This document shows, in pieces, positions 1 through 6,735 of a stretch of DNA of 7,544 bases. This DNA comes from Moorella sp. UBA4076. GTDB taxonomy: Bacteria; Bacillota; DSM-521; Neomoorellales; Neomoorellaceae. The notes beneath the pieces were generated by a model, which saw only the letters and a program-made list of their open reading frames with translations, made no database searches and was not told where the DNA came from. Both the position numbers and the translations under genes were made by a program. Numbering within the stretch: position 1 is the first letter of the stretch; each line of letters starts with the position of its first letter. The stretch covers positions 1 to 7,544 of the forward strand of contig DFYS01000028.1 of NCBI GenBank assembly GCA_002383405.1. Direction: 5' to 3'.

Positions 1-1452
1 TGCCAGCACCTGAACTGGGATCAGGTGCCTTACAAAATTACTATCTCCCTGAGCCCGCCCCTGACAGCTATGCTGGCCGACACCCTGGTCCAGGAGCACT
101 ACTGTCACTACCTGGAACGCCTGCGGGAACTGGCCGCCCGCGAGGTCTGGCGTACCCGCAACGACCCGCGCTTCCACATCGTCGCCCGCATGTACCAGGA
201 CCTTTTTGAAAAAATCTACCGTACTTACCTCGCCAGCGGCGGCAACCTGATTAACGCCTTCCGGGAGCTCCAGGATAGCGGCAACGTGGAGATAATCACC
301 TGCGCCGCCACCCACGGCTACCTGCCGCTAATCGGCCTGCAGCGGGAGGTCGTCCGGGCGCAGATTGAAGTGGCTGTCAACAACCACCGCCGCCTCTTCG
401 GCCGACCGCCGGCAGGCCTGTGGCTGCCGGAGTGCGCCTATAACCCCGGCGATGATGCCATTTTAAAAGACTACGGCATCAAATACTTCTTCGTCGACGC
501 CCACGGCCTCCTTTACGCCACGCCGCGGCCGCGCTACAGCATTTTCGCCCCTGTCTATACCCCGGCGGGAGTGGCGGCCTTCGGCCGTGACCTGGAATCC
601 TCGGAGCAGGTATGGAGCGCCCAGGAGGGCTATCCAGGGGATGTCGACTATAGAGAGTTTTACCGCGATATCGGCTACGACCTGGATTTTGAGTATATCA
701 AGCCTTACATTCACCCTTCGGGCCTGCGCCTGGATACGGGGATGAAATACTATCGCATCACCAGTAAATCCAATTATAAAGAGCCCTACGTCCCGGAGTG
801 GGCAAGCAACAAAGCCCATACCCACGCCGGCAACTTTTTATTTAACCGGGAGCAGCAGGTTAACTACCTGGCCGGCTATATGGACCGGCCGCCTCTGATT
901 GTGTGTCCTTACGACGCCGAGCTCTTCGGCCACTGGTGGTTTGAGGGACCGCAGTGGCTGGAATCCCTCTTTCGCCAGGTGGCCAGCCTCGCCCACCGAC
1001 CCTTTACTTTTATTACCCCCAGCGAGTACCTGGAGCGTTTTCCCGTCAACCAGCCGGCCACGCCCTGTATGTCCAGCTGGGGTAACAACGGTTACAACGA
1101 CGTCTGGCTGGAGGGGTCCAATGACTGGATCTACCGCCACCTGCACCATGCCGCGGCGGAGATGATCCGCCTGGCCAACCAGCATCGCAGTGCTGAAGGC
1201 CTGCTGCTGCGCGCTTTAAACCAGGCCGCCCGCGAGCTCCTGGTCGCTCAGAGCAGCGACTGGGCCTTTATCATGAAAACCGGCACCATGGTCGATTACG
1301 CCGTGGGCCGGACGAAAAAGCATTTGCTGAATTTCTGGGATCTCACCCGGGCGGTGGATAAAAACGAGCTGGACCAGGAGAAGATACAGGCCCTGGAAGA
1401 GGATAATAATATCTTCCCGGATGTCAGCTACCGGGTTTTTGCCAGTCAATAG
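1..1452 (+). CDS. GH57 1,4-alpha-glucan branching enzyme (5' end cut by window)
   Basis: This enzyme moves alpha-1,4-glucan segments onto alpha-1,6 positions in cytoplasmic glycogen synthesis. The frame is open from base 1, and the GTG at 25 is probably internal because the residues before it (CQHLNWDQ) continue smoothly into KITISLSPPL, a typical early GH57 segment. About 40 N-terminal residues, including the HxHLP motif, should lie outside the window. Counting from the GTG, WLPECAY at 133-139 holds the probable nucleophile Glu136 (bases 430-432), and CPYDAELFGHWWFEG at 294-308 holds the probable acid/base Asp297 (913-915). Their spacing resembles that in characterised GH57 branching enzymes. 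SSWGNNGYNDVWLEG (350-364) and SDWAFIMKTGTMVDYA (411-426) belong to the C-terminal DUF1957 part found in branching enzymes but not in other GH57 members. The stop is TAG at 1450. The gene converges on the dismutase. Family is near certain; branching specificity is inferred from the C-terminal domain. Confidence 0.93.
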   Translation, partial: CQHLNWDQVPYKITISLSPPLTAMLADTLVQEHYCHYLERLRELAAREVWRTRNDPRFHIVARMYQDLFEKIYRTYLASGGNLINAFRELQDSGNVEIITCAATHGYLPLIGLQREVVRAQIEVAVNNHRRLFGRPPAGLWLPECAYNPGDDAILKDYGIKYFFVDAHGLLYATPRPRYSIFAPVYTPAGVAAFGRDLESSEQVWSAQEGYPGDVDYREFYRDIGYDLDFEYIKPYIHPSGLRLDTGMKYYRITSKSNYKEPYVPEWASNKAHTHAGNFLFNREQQVNYLAGYMDRPPLIVCPYDAELFGHWWFEGPQWLESLFRQVASLAHRPFTFITPSEYLERFPVNQPATPCMSSWGNNGYNDVWLEGSNDWIYRHLHHAAAEMIRLANQHRSAEGLLLRALNQAARELLVAQSSDWAFIMKTGTMVDYAVGRTKKHLLNFWDLTRAVDKNELDQEKIQALEEDNNIFPDVSYRVFASQ

Positions 1453-1519
1453 GCCCTTAATTCCAATGATCTACGCAAAGTAGGAAGAAAATATTGCAGA
1501 ACCAAATCTAACGGAAATA

Positions 1520-2191
1520 TTAAGGAGAATTAGTGAGAGGTACCTGAACCGCTAAAGAAAATTGTAAACGCCGTTCTACCTCCGGCCAGTTGACCAGCTG
1601 CCACCAAGCCTTGACATAGTCGGCGCGCCGGTTCTGGTAATCCAGGTAATAGGCATGCTCCCAGACATCCAGCACCAGGATAGGAATCCCACCCCACTGG
1701 GTTAAATCCTGGTGTTTTTCTGCGGTCAAGATCTCCAGGCGGCCCCAGGCTGGCTGCCAGATTAAAATAGCCCAGCCGGAGCCTTCCACATCAATAGCAG
1801 CTTGTATAAACTGCTCCTGGAAGGCCGTCATGCTACCAAAATAACCGCTTATTTTCTCCCGCAGTAAACTCCCCGGCCCGCCTCCCGGCCAGGGGCTCAT
1901 CACCGTCCAGTAGATGCTATGCAGGATATGGCCCGACCCGTGAAAGGCCAGCTCGCGCTCCCAGTGCTTCACCAGGGAAAAGTCGCCCTTCTGCCGCGCT
2001 TCCACGAGTTTAATCTCCGCCTTGTTAAGCCCCTCGACATAGGTCAGGTGGTGGCGGTCGTGATGAATACGCAGCTGCCTTTCACTGATGACCGGTTCCA
2101 GAGCATTATAGGGATAAGGTAAAGGCGGTAACTGGTGCCCCCCTGCAGGCACCACCGGCTGCGGCGGCCAGAAATTTTGCGCTTCGGCCAT
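1520..2191 (-). CDS. Fe/Mn-type superoxide dismutase
   Basis: A 223-residue cytoplasmic superoxide dismutase that converts superoxide to peroxide and oxygen. The N-terminal helical domain has PYPYNALEP (26-33) and HHDRHHLTY (43-51). The C-terminal domain has GSGW (137-140) and the signature DVWEHAYYLDY (175-185). The expected metal ligands are His43, His91 (in GHILHSIYW), Asp175 and His179, all present. Where MnSOD or FeSOD normally carries the outer-sphere Gln (the ANQD region), this protein reads EKHQD with His160. This, with the GSGHILHSIYW helix, recalls archaeal and cambialistic enzymes, so the metal cannot be assigned. About 18 residues precede the usual start of the fold, and there is no signal peptide. 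ATG at 2191 is preceded by GGGAGGG (2198-2204) with 6 nt spacing, which supports this start. It is monocistronic in this window and convergent with the branching enzyme. Confidence 0.95.
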   Translation of the reverse strand: MAEAQNFWPPQPVVPAGGHQLPPLPYPYNALEPVISERQLRIHHDRHHLTYVEGLNKAEIKLVEARQKGDFSLVKHWERELAFHGSGHILHSIYWTVMSPWPGGGPGSLLREKISGYFGSMTAFQEQFIQAAIDVEGSGWAILIWQPAWGRLEILTAEKHQDLTQWGGIPILVLDVWEHAYYLDYQNRRADYVKAWWQLVNWPEVERRLQFSLAVQVPLTNSP

Positions 2192-2217
2192 GCTCAGCCC
2201 TCCCGGAAGTTATTTCC

Positions 2218-2227
2218 TTATATACTA
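2218..2227 (-). promoter_or_regulatory. possible -10 region of the superoxide dismutase gene
   Basis: On the - strand, TAGTATATAA lies about 27 nt before the dismutase ATG in an AT-rich stretch between the terminator-like hairpin and the ribosome binding site. No convincing TTGACA-like -35 is present at 16-18 bp spacing, so this is only a candidate. I saw no clear PerR or Fur box. Confidence 0.22.
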
Positions 2228-2268
2228 TGCGTTACCGGACCAGGATGGTATCAGGCTGCTAAATACTC

Positions 2269-2294
2269 AAAAACCCTGGCCCTCATCGCCAGGG
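2269..2294 (-). terminator. rho-independent terminator-like hairpin (leftward)
   Basis: Read on the - strand, CCCTGGC (2294-2288), a 7-nt loop and GCCAGGG (2280-2274) form a perfect 7-bp GC-rich stem followed directly by TTTTT (2273-2269). It lies downstream of the DUF433/DUF5615 pair and upstream of the dismutase promoter region, so it probably stops read-through from the toxin-antitoxin operon. Confidence 0.6.
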
Positions 2295-2340
2295 CCACCA
2301 ATGGTGCCCGCGACAATTAAGTGATAGGGCTATCTGAATC

Positions 2341-2376
2341 AATAGGCCTCAATGACACCCGTCATTGAGGCCTATT
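2341..2376. repeat. perfect 16-bp inverted repeat with 4-nt loop
   Basis: AATAGGCCTCAATGAC (2341-2356) and its exact reverse complement (2361-2376) flank the loop ACCC. It begins 20 nt after the DUF5615 stop codon. There is no T-run on either strand, so it is not a standard intrinsic terminator. It may protect transcript ends, help the downstream T-run hairpin, or be a small palindromic repeat element. Confidence 0.75.
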
Positions 2377-2395
2377 CCAGAAGCGTAAAGATTAT

Positions 2396-2767
2396 CTACC
2401 TTCTTATTCTAAACTTATCTTCACTAATAATTACCAACGACTTTTCAATTTTCTTGAGGTCTATTCGCTGCAAAAAATCTTCCACCGCTCTATCTACTTT
2501 TCTCGGCACCGCCGGCTTTATGCGTATTACGATAATACCAGGGCACTCATTGGGAGGAAAAAGAAAAATATTAGCGAAATGCAGGTCCAATGAAATAACG
2601 ATTCTACCTTCTTTTTTAGCGAAATCCATTATTTCCCGGTCACTTATACCTGCTAACCCCAATTCTTTAATATCTATAACATCAAGACTATAGGACCGTA
2701 GTAGTTCTATTGTAGAAGGATAAATATTCTCATCGGTTAAGAATTTAAGCATTGCTGGCCGCCCCAT
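2396..2767 (-). CDS. DUF5615 PIN-like protein, probable toxin of a DUF433/DUF5615 pair
   Basis: A 123-residue protein of the DUF5615 family (PIN-like/Mut7-C fold), commonly paired with DUF433 and predicted to be a ribonuclease toxin. Visible acidic positions match the family: LTDEN (Asp12, Glu13), ISDREI (Asp43) and VISLDLHF (Asp61). The start is uncertain. ATG 2767 has AGAGGAG (2772-2778) only 4 nt upstream. ATG 2752 begins MLKFLTDEN, the usual family N-terminus, and overlaps the DUF433 stop by 8 nt, which suits translational coupling. The gene is much richer in AT than the branching enzyme or dismutase, suggesting acquisition by transfer. Family assignment is firm; toxin activity is inferred from family and context. 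Confidence 0.85.
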   Translation of the reverse strand: MGRPAMLKFLTDENIYPSTIELLRSYSLDVIDIKELGLAGISDREIMDFAKKEGRIVISLDLHFANIFLFPPNECPGIIVIRIKPAVPRKVDRAVEDFLQRIDLKKIEKSLVIISEDKFRIRR

Positions 2768-2981
2768 ATGTCTCCTCTATCTCCCCCGCCCGGCACAATT
2801 TGGCGGCATATCTTATGCAGGCTTTAATATCTTCTATAGTCAAATGTGGATAGAGTTTAACAATATCCACAAATGAATACCCCTCAGAAAGTAGATCTAG
2901 TATTAAATAAACCGCTATTCTGGTTCCCTTTATTACCGGTTTGCCACCTAAAATTTCCGGATTGCATTCAATTCTTCCCAC
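2745..2981 (-). CDS. DUF433 protein, probable antitoxin
   Basis: A 78-residue protein beginning VGRIECNPEILGGKPVIKGT, the hallmark of DUF433 (GKPxIxGTRI), with SEGYSFVDIVKLYPHLT and a helical C-terminal part. DUF433 proteins carry a winged-helix-like fold and are predicted antitoxins of DUF5615 partners, probably binding DNA for autoregulation. I choose GTG at 2981 because GGAGGGG (2990-2996) lies 8 nt upstream and the protein then has the normal family length. The frame is open back to an ATG at 3056, but those extra 25 residues are not family-like and run through the promoter region. Its end overlaps the downstream DUF5615 start, so the two are co-translated. Confidence 0.85.
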   Translation of the reverse strand: MGRIECNPEILGGKPVIKGTRIAVYLILDLLSEGYSFVDIVKLYPHLTIEDIKACIRYAAKLCRAGEIEETYGAASNA

Positions 2982-2989
2982 CTTTAAAA

Positions 2990-2996
2990 CCCCTCC
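2990..2996 (-). promoter_or_regulatory. ribosome binding site that fixes the DUF433 start
   Basis: GGAGGGG on the - strand, 8 nt before GTG 2981. It would lie inside the coding sequence if the upstream ATG at 3056 were used, so it argues for the shorter protein. Confidence 0.7.
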
Positions 2997-3005
2997 ATGT
3001 ACATG

Positions 3006-3070
3006 AAATTTAGTTTTGTCTTTATTATACCCGTAAATAAGATTATAAACCAGCATTTCCCTAAATTTAA
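3006..3070 (-). promoter_or_regulatory. candidate promoter/operator of the DUF433-DUF5615 operon
   Basis: Two exact TATAAT hexamers occur on the - strand at 3047-3042 and 3029-3024. The upstream one has TTAAAT 17 nt further up as a modest -35. Both lie between the arms of an 8-bp inverted repeat, CTAAATTT (3061-3068) and AAATTTAG (3006-3013), which could be an operator for the autoregulation usual in such pairs. The AT-richness of the area makes chance matches likely. Confidence 0.4.
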
Positions 3071-3103
3071 CTTCAACAAGGTTATGTCCCTGAACTTACG
3101 GCT

Positions 3104-3942
3104 TTACCTCTCCAGGATAAGGGGCCGTTTTGCTTCACGTCCGCCAATCTCTACCGCTGCCACCGGCCACCATGCCGGCACGGAGGTTAAAAACTCCAGT
3201 CCGCCGGTTGCCCGCACCAGCACCGTATCCTCGCATTTGGTGCCCTGGACGGTCGGGTTCCAGGCCAGCATCTGGTTCGATTGAGTGATTTCTTCGATAC
3301 CCTCGCCAGCCCGGTATTCCCGTGGGGCATAGCCGATAGCGCCGCCCTGGTGGTGGCGCTGCCACTCGTCGGGAAAACCGGCAGCCGCATAAGCCGCCCG
3401 GCCCCGGTCAAAAATCAGCCGGCTGCTGGCACCAATCGTGCTAACCTCAAGGAATGCCGCTTCCACCTTTAAAGTCACATCGTAAAGCCGCTGTAAAGCA
3501 TCCGGTACGGTACCGAAATAAACCGACCGGGTCAGGGCTACATGCAGACCGCCCTTCTCGCCTACCAGGCCGATGACAGCGTATTGCTCCAGCTTTTTAT
3601 CCGCTGGTACTGGGTGGCGATACTTAAGGGCGCGTGCATCAGTACCGACCAATAAAACCGCCGGGCGCACCCCAAATTTAAGCAGTCTCCCGGCCAGCTC
3701 GGCCTGGATCTCCCACTCCGTCATCCCAGGGTTAACGTTTACACAGGTGGCGGCCAGTTCTTGGGAACAGATAGCGCCTATCTCCCTGGCACGATATCTT
3801 CTTCTGCCGTCAGGCTGTAACGCAGCCGGTTGAGGTCGACGCCCAGTACCGGCCAGTCGCTAAGAGGTATATCGCTATCAATCTTACGGCCGCCGACAAG
3901 GTCGGCAATACAAAAATTACGCTCCAGTGTTAGCTCCCAAAC
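3104..3942 (-). pseudogene. M24-family (aminopeptidase P-like) peptidase remnant, N-truncated and frameshifted
   Basis: The family is M24-like peptidases (the creatinase/Xaa-Pro aminopeptidase fold). A continuous frame from ATG 3724 to TAA 3104 gives 206 residues of the C-terminal domain: GMTEWEIQAELAGRL, KYRHPVP, EWQRHHQGGAIGY, WNPTVQGTKCEDT. The homology continues upstream of that ATG, through REIGAICSQELAATCVNVNPG, back to about 3796. There it must switch to another - strand frame, which reads VWELTLERNFCIADLVGG, then SDIPLSDWPVL and LGVDLNRLRYSLTAEE, and hits TAG at 3778-3780. Loss of one base near 3796-3806 would restore the usual LRYSLTPEEI..YR..G spacing. The second frame reaches only about 3942, next to the dehydrogenase stop, so the N-terminal domain of roughly 150 residues is missing. 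Two independent lesions suggest a pseudogene. A 206-residue product from ATG 3724 is possible but would lack half the fold. Confidence 0.8.
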
Positions 3943-3947
3943 GTTTC

Positions 3948-5111
3948 TTATACGGGCAGGGTATGTTCTATCTCCACCCAGCCGCCCTTTTCGCTGGCCG
4001 TGAGAGCAGCCTCCATGACTTCCTGGCAGCGCAAACCGTCGGCAAAGGTGGCACCCCAGGGGGCCACATCTTCTCCGGTAGCGATACAGCGCAGGAAGTG
4101 CTCAATCATATGGATGTGATAGTGCTCCCAGCCCAGGTTGTGACCGCGCGGCCACCAGTATTTAGCGTAGTCATGGGCCTCCGGCTCCAATACGTGAATG
4201 GTGCGCATGCCCTGGAGATATAGGGAATCGCTTTTGCTATAAAACTGCAGCTCGTTCCCCCGCGAGAGGTCGAACACCAGGGCACCCTCGCTGCCGTGGA
4301 CCTCGAGCCGCCACATCGTTTTATAACCGGTAGCCACCTTGCTGGCCTCCAGGGAAGCCATCGCCCCATTGTCCAGCCTGACCCACATCAGGGAGGCGTC
4401 GTCCACATCCACCGTACACATCTGACCGCTGCCATCGGGCCGCTGGCAGTTGAAGGTATGGTTCCAGGCCTGCACGGACTGCACTTCCGTTTGCAGCAGA
4501 AAACGCAGCATATCGATGGCATGGGAATTCAGATCGCCCAGGGCGCCCGAACCGGCTTTATCTTTACTTAAGCGCCAGAAAAAAGGAACCAGGGGGTCAG
4601 ATAAGCGTTCCAGCAGATACGCGGAACGGAATTGATAGATCCTCCCCAGTCGCCCCTCGGCAATAATCCGCCGCGCCAGGCGCAGCGCCGGCGCGAAGCG
4701 GTAGTTGAAGGCGACGATATGTTTCTGGCCCCTGCCTTCCGCTTCTACAGCCGCCTGGTACATCCGCCGCGCCTCGGCCAGATTCAGGGCCAGGGGCTTT
4801 TCGACGATGACGTGCTTGCCGGCCCGGAGAGCGGCTACACTTGGTTCGCAGTGGATATCATTGGCACCGGTGTTATCGAAGATATGGATATCTTCGTCGG
4901 CGACCATCTCCTGCCAGTCAGTGGTCCATTTTTGGTACCCGTAGCGGGCGGCGGCTTCGCGGACACCAGCCTCATTGCGGCCGCAGATAGCTACCAACTC
5001 CGTTTCCGCCGGCAAAGGGTAAAAAATATAGCCGGCCTTCTTAAAGGCGTTGGTATGGGCTCTGCCCATAAAGCCGTAACCGAGCATCCCCACTCCCAGT
5101 TTAACCGGCAT
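3948..5111 (-). CDS. Gfo/Idh/MocA-family NAD(P)-dependent sugar dehydrogenase
   Basis: A complete 387-residue cytoplasmic oxidoreductase. The N-terminal Rossmann fold has GYGFMG (11-16) for dinucleotide binding, and EKP (104-106) contains the family lysine. The C-terminal alpha/beta domain has GDLNSHAID (192-200) with Asp193 and His197, the usual catalytic pair with Lys105. MGRAHTNAF, FNYRFAPA, AGSGALGDLNSH and VDVDDASL resemble the levoglucosan dehydrogenase-like branch, which oxidises C3 of anhydro- or ordinary hexoses to 3-keto sugars. That substrate is a guess; a myo-inositol or other polyol substrate is also possible. ATG 5111 has GGAAGGGA (5121-5128) 9 nt upstream. The MITE at 5157-5290 sits between this gene and the upstream antiporter gene, and the peptidase remnant begins only a few bases after its stop. 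Confidence 0.9.
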   Translation of the reverse strand: MPVKLGVGMLGYGFMGRAHTNAFKKAGYIFYPLPAETELVAICGRNEAGVREAAARYGYQKWTTDWQEMVADEDIHIFDNTGANDIHCEPSVAALRAGKHVIVEKPLALNLAEARRMYQAAVEAEGRGQKHIVAFNYRFAPALRLARRIIAEGRLGRIYQFRSAYLLERLSDPLVPFFWRLSKDKAGSGALGDLNSHAIDMLRFLLQTEVQSVQAWNHTFNCQRPDGSGQMCTVDVDDASLMWVRLDNGAMASLEASKVATGYKTMWRLEVHGSEGALVFDLSRGNELQFYSKSDSLYLQGMRTIHVLEPEAHDYAKYWWPRGHNLGWEHYHIHMIEHFLRCIATGEDVAPWGATFADGLRCQEVMEAALTASEKGGWVEIEHTLPV

Positions 5112-5148
5112 TGGCGCACTTCCCTTCCGTCAGTATTTGGGACTGCAA

Positions 5149-5156
5149 CAAATTGC
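5149..5156. repeat. target-site duplication, left copy
   Basis: CAAATTGC directly abuts the GTAA end of the element at 5157. It is repeated exactly at 5291-5298 on the other side. Confidence 0.8.
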
Positions 5157-5290
5157 GTAACTGCTCAGGCCGCCACTATTCTCAAGCTACCCTGGCGCCA
5201 CCTATCATCAGGACCACAAACTTGGCCAACCATCGATGGGCTTTTCGGGCTATTGCGATCGGCTAACCGCCAGCTTGGCTGAGCAGACAC
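5157..5290. mobile_element. 134-bp MITE-like element with terminal inverted repeats (copy 1), possibly IS66-related
   Basis: The left end GTAACTGCTCAG (5157-5168) pairs with the right end CTGAGCAGACAC (5279-5290) at 10 of 12 positions. Exact 8-bp direct repeats CAAATTGC flank it. It has no credible coding capacity. A second, clearly related copy lies at 7023-7161 in the same orientation. The first 26 bases differ at one position, and the blocks CCCTGGCGC, GGCTATTGC, ACCGCCAG and GGCTGAGCAG are shared. GTAA ends and an 8-bp duplication are typical of the IS66 family, so I infer a non-autonomous element moved by an IS66-type transposase encoded elsewhere. The last bases of the right end (ACAC, not TTAC) have diverged. 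It separates the antiporter from the dehydrogenase and may affect their co-transcription. Confidence 0.8.
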
Positions 5291-5298
5291 CAAATTGC
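5291..5298. repeat. target-site duplication, right copy
   Basis: CAAATTGC follows the right end of the element directly and matches 5149-5156 exactly. Confidence 0.8.
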
Positions 5299-5349
5299 CA
5301 TCCTATCAAGCCGCCATATCCCCGGCCCTAAAGTGGAGGCTTGCGGTGG

Positions 5350-6735
5350 CTATGGTCGGTCATTAGATATGACTTCAACCGCCTGGCGGCGCCATCCAGC
5401 GACCAGGCCCATGATTATTATTATCCACGCAAAGAGATTATAAGGTGCGGTCTGGAAAGCGCCGGCGCCCAGGGTTCCCAGGGCAATAAAGTTGAGATTG
5501 GTCCAGGGCACCAGGACGGCAACGGCAAAGGAGCCTTCCACCAGGTCGCGGGAAAGGTGCTCCGGCCGGTAGCCTGCCGCGGCGTAGCGGTCTTTCAGCC
5601 AGAGCGAGGGCACCAGGATGGCCGGGATGATGGCACAGGTCAGCAGCGACATCAGGATACCCAGCAGAGTAGCGGTAGCGCGCAACCTGCCTCTTAACAA
5701 CTGCCAATCGGCCAGGCGGCCCAGCAAAAACTCCAGCGCCCCGATATGCTGCAACACAGTTGCCCAGGCCGAAGCCAGGAGAATGAGCTCAATAATATTA
5801 CCGAAACTGATGATCCCGCCTCTATTGAGCATAGCAGCCAGCTCATTGCCGGCAGGAGTGGTATACCCGGTACTCATAAACCGGATGACGTCCTCGAAAT
5901 TTATCCCCTGGACGACCATGGCTACTATTGCCGACAACAATAGATTTAGCCCCAGCGCCGGTACCAGGGGCACCCGCAGGATAATCAAGATAAACAGGAC
6001 AATTACCGGTGTAAGCAACCAGGGACTGATGACGAAGAGCTCGGGCAGGGCGGCCAGCAGGCTGCCAGCGGCGGCACCGTTCACCTGTCCGTGCCAGAAA
6101 AAACCGTACAGGCTGTAGAAAAAGAGGCTGATCAGCACAGCCGGTAATACACGGCGGGTAAAGAGCTTGACCAGGTCCGGCAAACTGCCGCCGTTGGTAC
6201 TAATAGCTATCGCCGACAGGTCGCTCAACGGTGAAATGATATGCCCGGCGACACCGCCGGCAGTCACCGCCCCGGCCGTGACAGGTACCGGTATCCCCAG
6301 GCCGTGGCCGATAGCCAGCAGGGCCACCCCGATAGTCCCAAAGGCACCAGCATCGGAACCGGTAGCCAGGGCCATCAAAAAGGTCAGCAGACAGGCCTCC
6401 GCCAGGAAAAAACGCGGCGACAGCCATTGCAGGCCGTAGTAAATAAAGGTCGGGATAATACCCGCCGCGATCCAGACACCGATGGTGGCGCCAATCAGCA
6501 TTAAAATTAACAGGGCAAAGGTGCACTGGCCCATGCCCTGCAAAGCAGCCCCTTCAATATCCACCCACCGGTAGCCAGAGCGCCTGCCAACAACCCCGGC
6601 TAAAAATATCCCCAGCAAAAAGGGAATTTGTAGCGGCAAGCCGGCAAGGCTTGCCGCTACTAAAGCCAGTATGGCCGGGAGGGTGGCTGCCAGGGCGGCG
6701 GGAAGGGAGATTCCTCTCTCTGTTGCTTCGGTCAT
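5350..6735 (-). CDS. NhaC-family Na+/H+ antiporter or related transporter
   Basis: A complete 461-residue integral membrane protein with about a dozen hydrophobic segments, e.g. near 14-32, 37-50, 71-100, 112-125, 135-162, 196-214, 238-253, 258-276, 310-328, 355-380, 402-425 and 433-448. NhaC-family marks include GVWIAAGIIPTFIYYG (86-101), ATGSDAGAFGTIGVALL (124-140), HIISPLSDLS (165-174) and NRGGI (304-308). The family exchanges Na+ for H+, but members also carry lactate/malate or amino acids such as methionine and tyrosine. The segment usually read as GDKMSPLSDTT is GHIISPLSDLS here, and the C-terminal DSGT...PWN region is EGSF...PWT, so ion specificity is uncertain. ATG 6735 has AAGGACA (6745-6751) 9 nt upstream. 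Downstream lie the MITE and the dehydrogenase. Confidence 0.87.
   Translation of the reverse strand: MTEATERGISLPAALAATLPAILALVAASLAGLPLQIPFLLGIFLAGVVGRRSGYRWVDIEGAALQGMGQCTFALLILMLIGATIGVWIAAGIIPTFIYYGLQWLSPRFFLAEACLLTFLMALATGSDAGAFGTIGVALLAIGHGLGIPVPVTAGAVTAGGVAGHIISPLSDLSAIAISTNGGSLPDLVKLFTRRVLPAVLISLFFYSLYGFFWHGQVNGAAAGSLLAALPELFVISPWLLTPVIVLFILIILRVPLVPALGLNLLLSAIVAMVVQGINFEDVIRFMSTGYTTPAGNELAAMLNRGGIISFGNIIELILLASAWATVLQHIGALEFLLGRLADWQLLRGRLRATATLLGILMSLLTCAIIPAILVPSLWLKDRYAAAGYRPEHLSRDLVEGSFAVAVLVPWTNLNFIALGTLGAGAFQTAPYNLFAWIIIIMGLVAGWRRQAVEVISNDRP

Noticed and set aside
463..1449. Several - strand frames (463-825, 838-1185, 1216-1449) and the + strand frame 899-1165
   Set aside because: They lie wholly inside the GH57 gene, whose motifs are unmistakable; their translations show no family features.
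2352..2693. + strand 113-codon frame opposite the DUF5615 gene
   Set aside because: Antisense to a recognisable family member with overlapping partner gene and ribosome binding site; no protein-like signature.
2982..3056. N-terminal extension of DUF433 to ATG 3056
   Set aside because: It covers the likely promoter, includes the GGAGGGG site, and adds 25 residues not seen in the family.
3790..3810. Programmed ribosomal frameshift in the M24 gene
   Set aside because: No convincing slippery heptamer or downstream structure, and the N-terminal domain is absent anyway, so decay is the simpler reading.
4632..5282. + strand 216-codon frame opposite the dehydrogenase and reaching into the MITE
   Set aside because: Shadow of a GC-rich gene on the other strand; low-complexity, no motifs, and it crosses a mobile element boundary.
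5157..5290. Integron attC site, tRNA or riboswitch as explanation of the repeated element
   Set aside because: Ends do not match attC core sites, no cloverleaf was found, and the exact 8-bp duplication points to transposition.
5618..6118. + strand 166-codon frame opposite the antiporter
   Set aside because: Antisense shadow of a clear membrane protein; no independent support.
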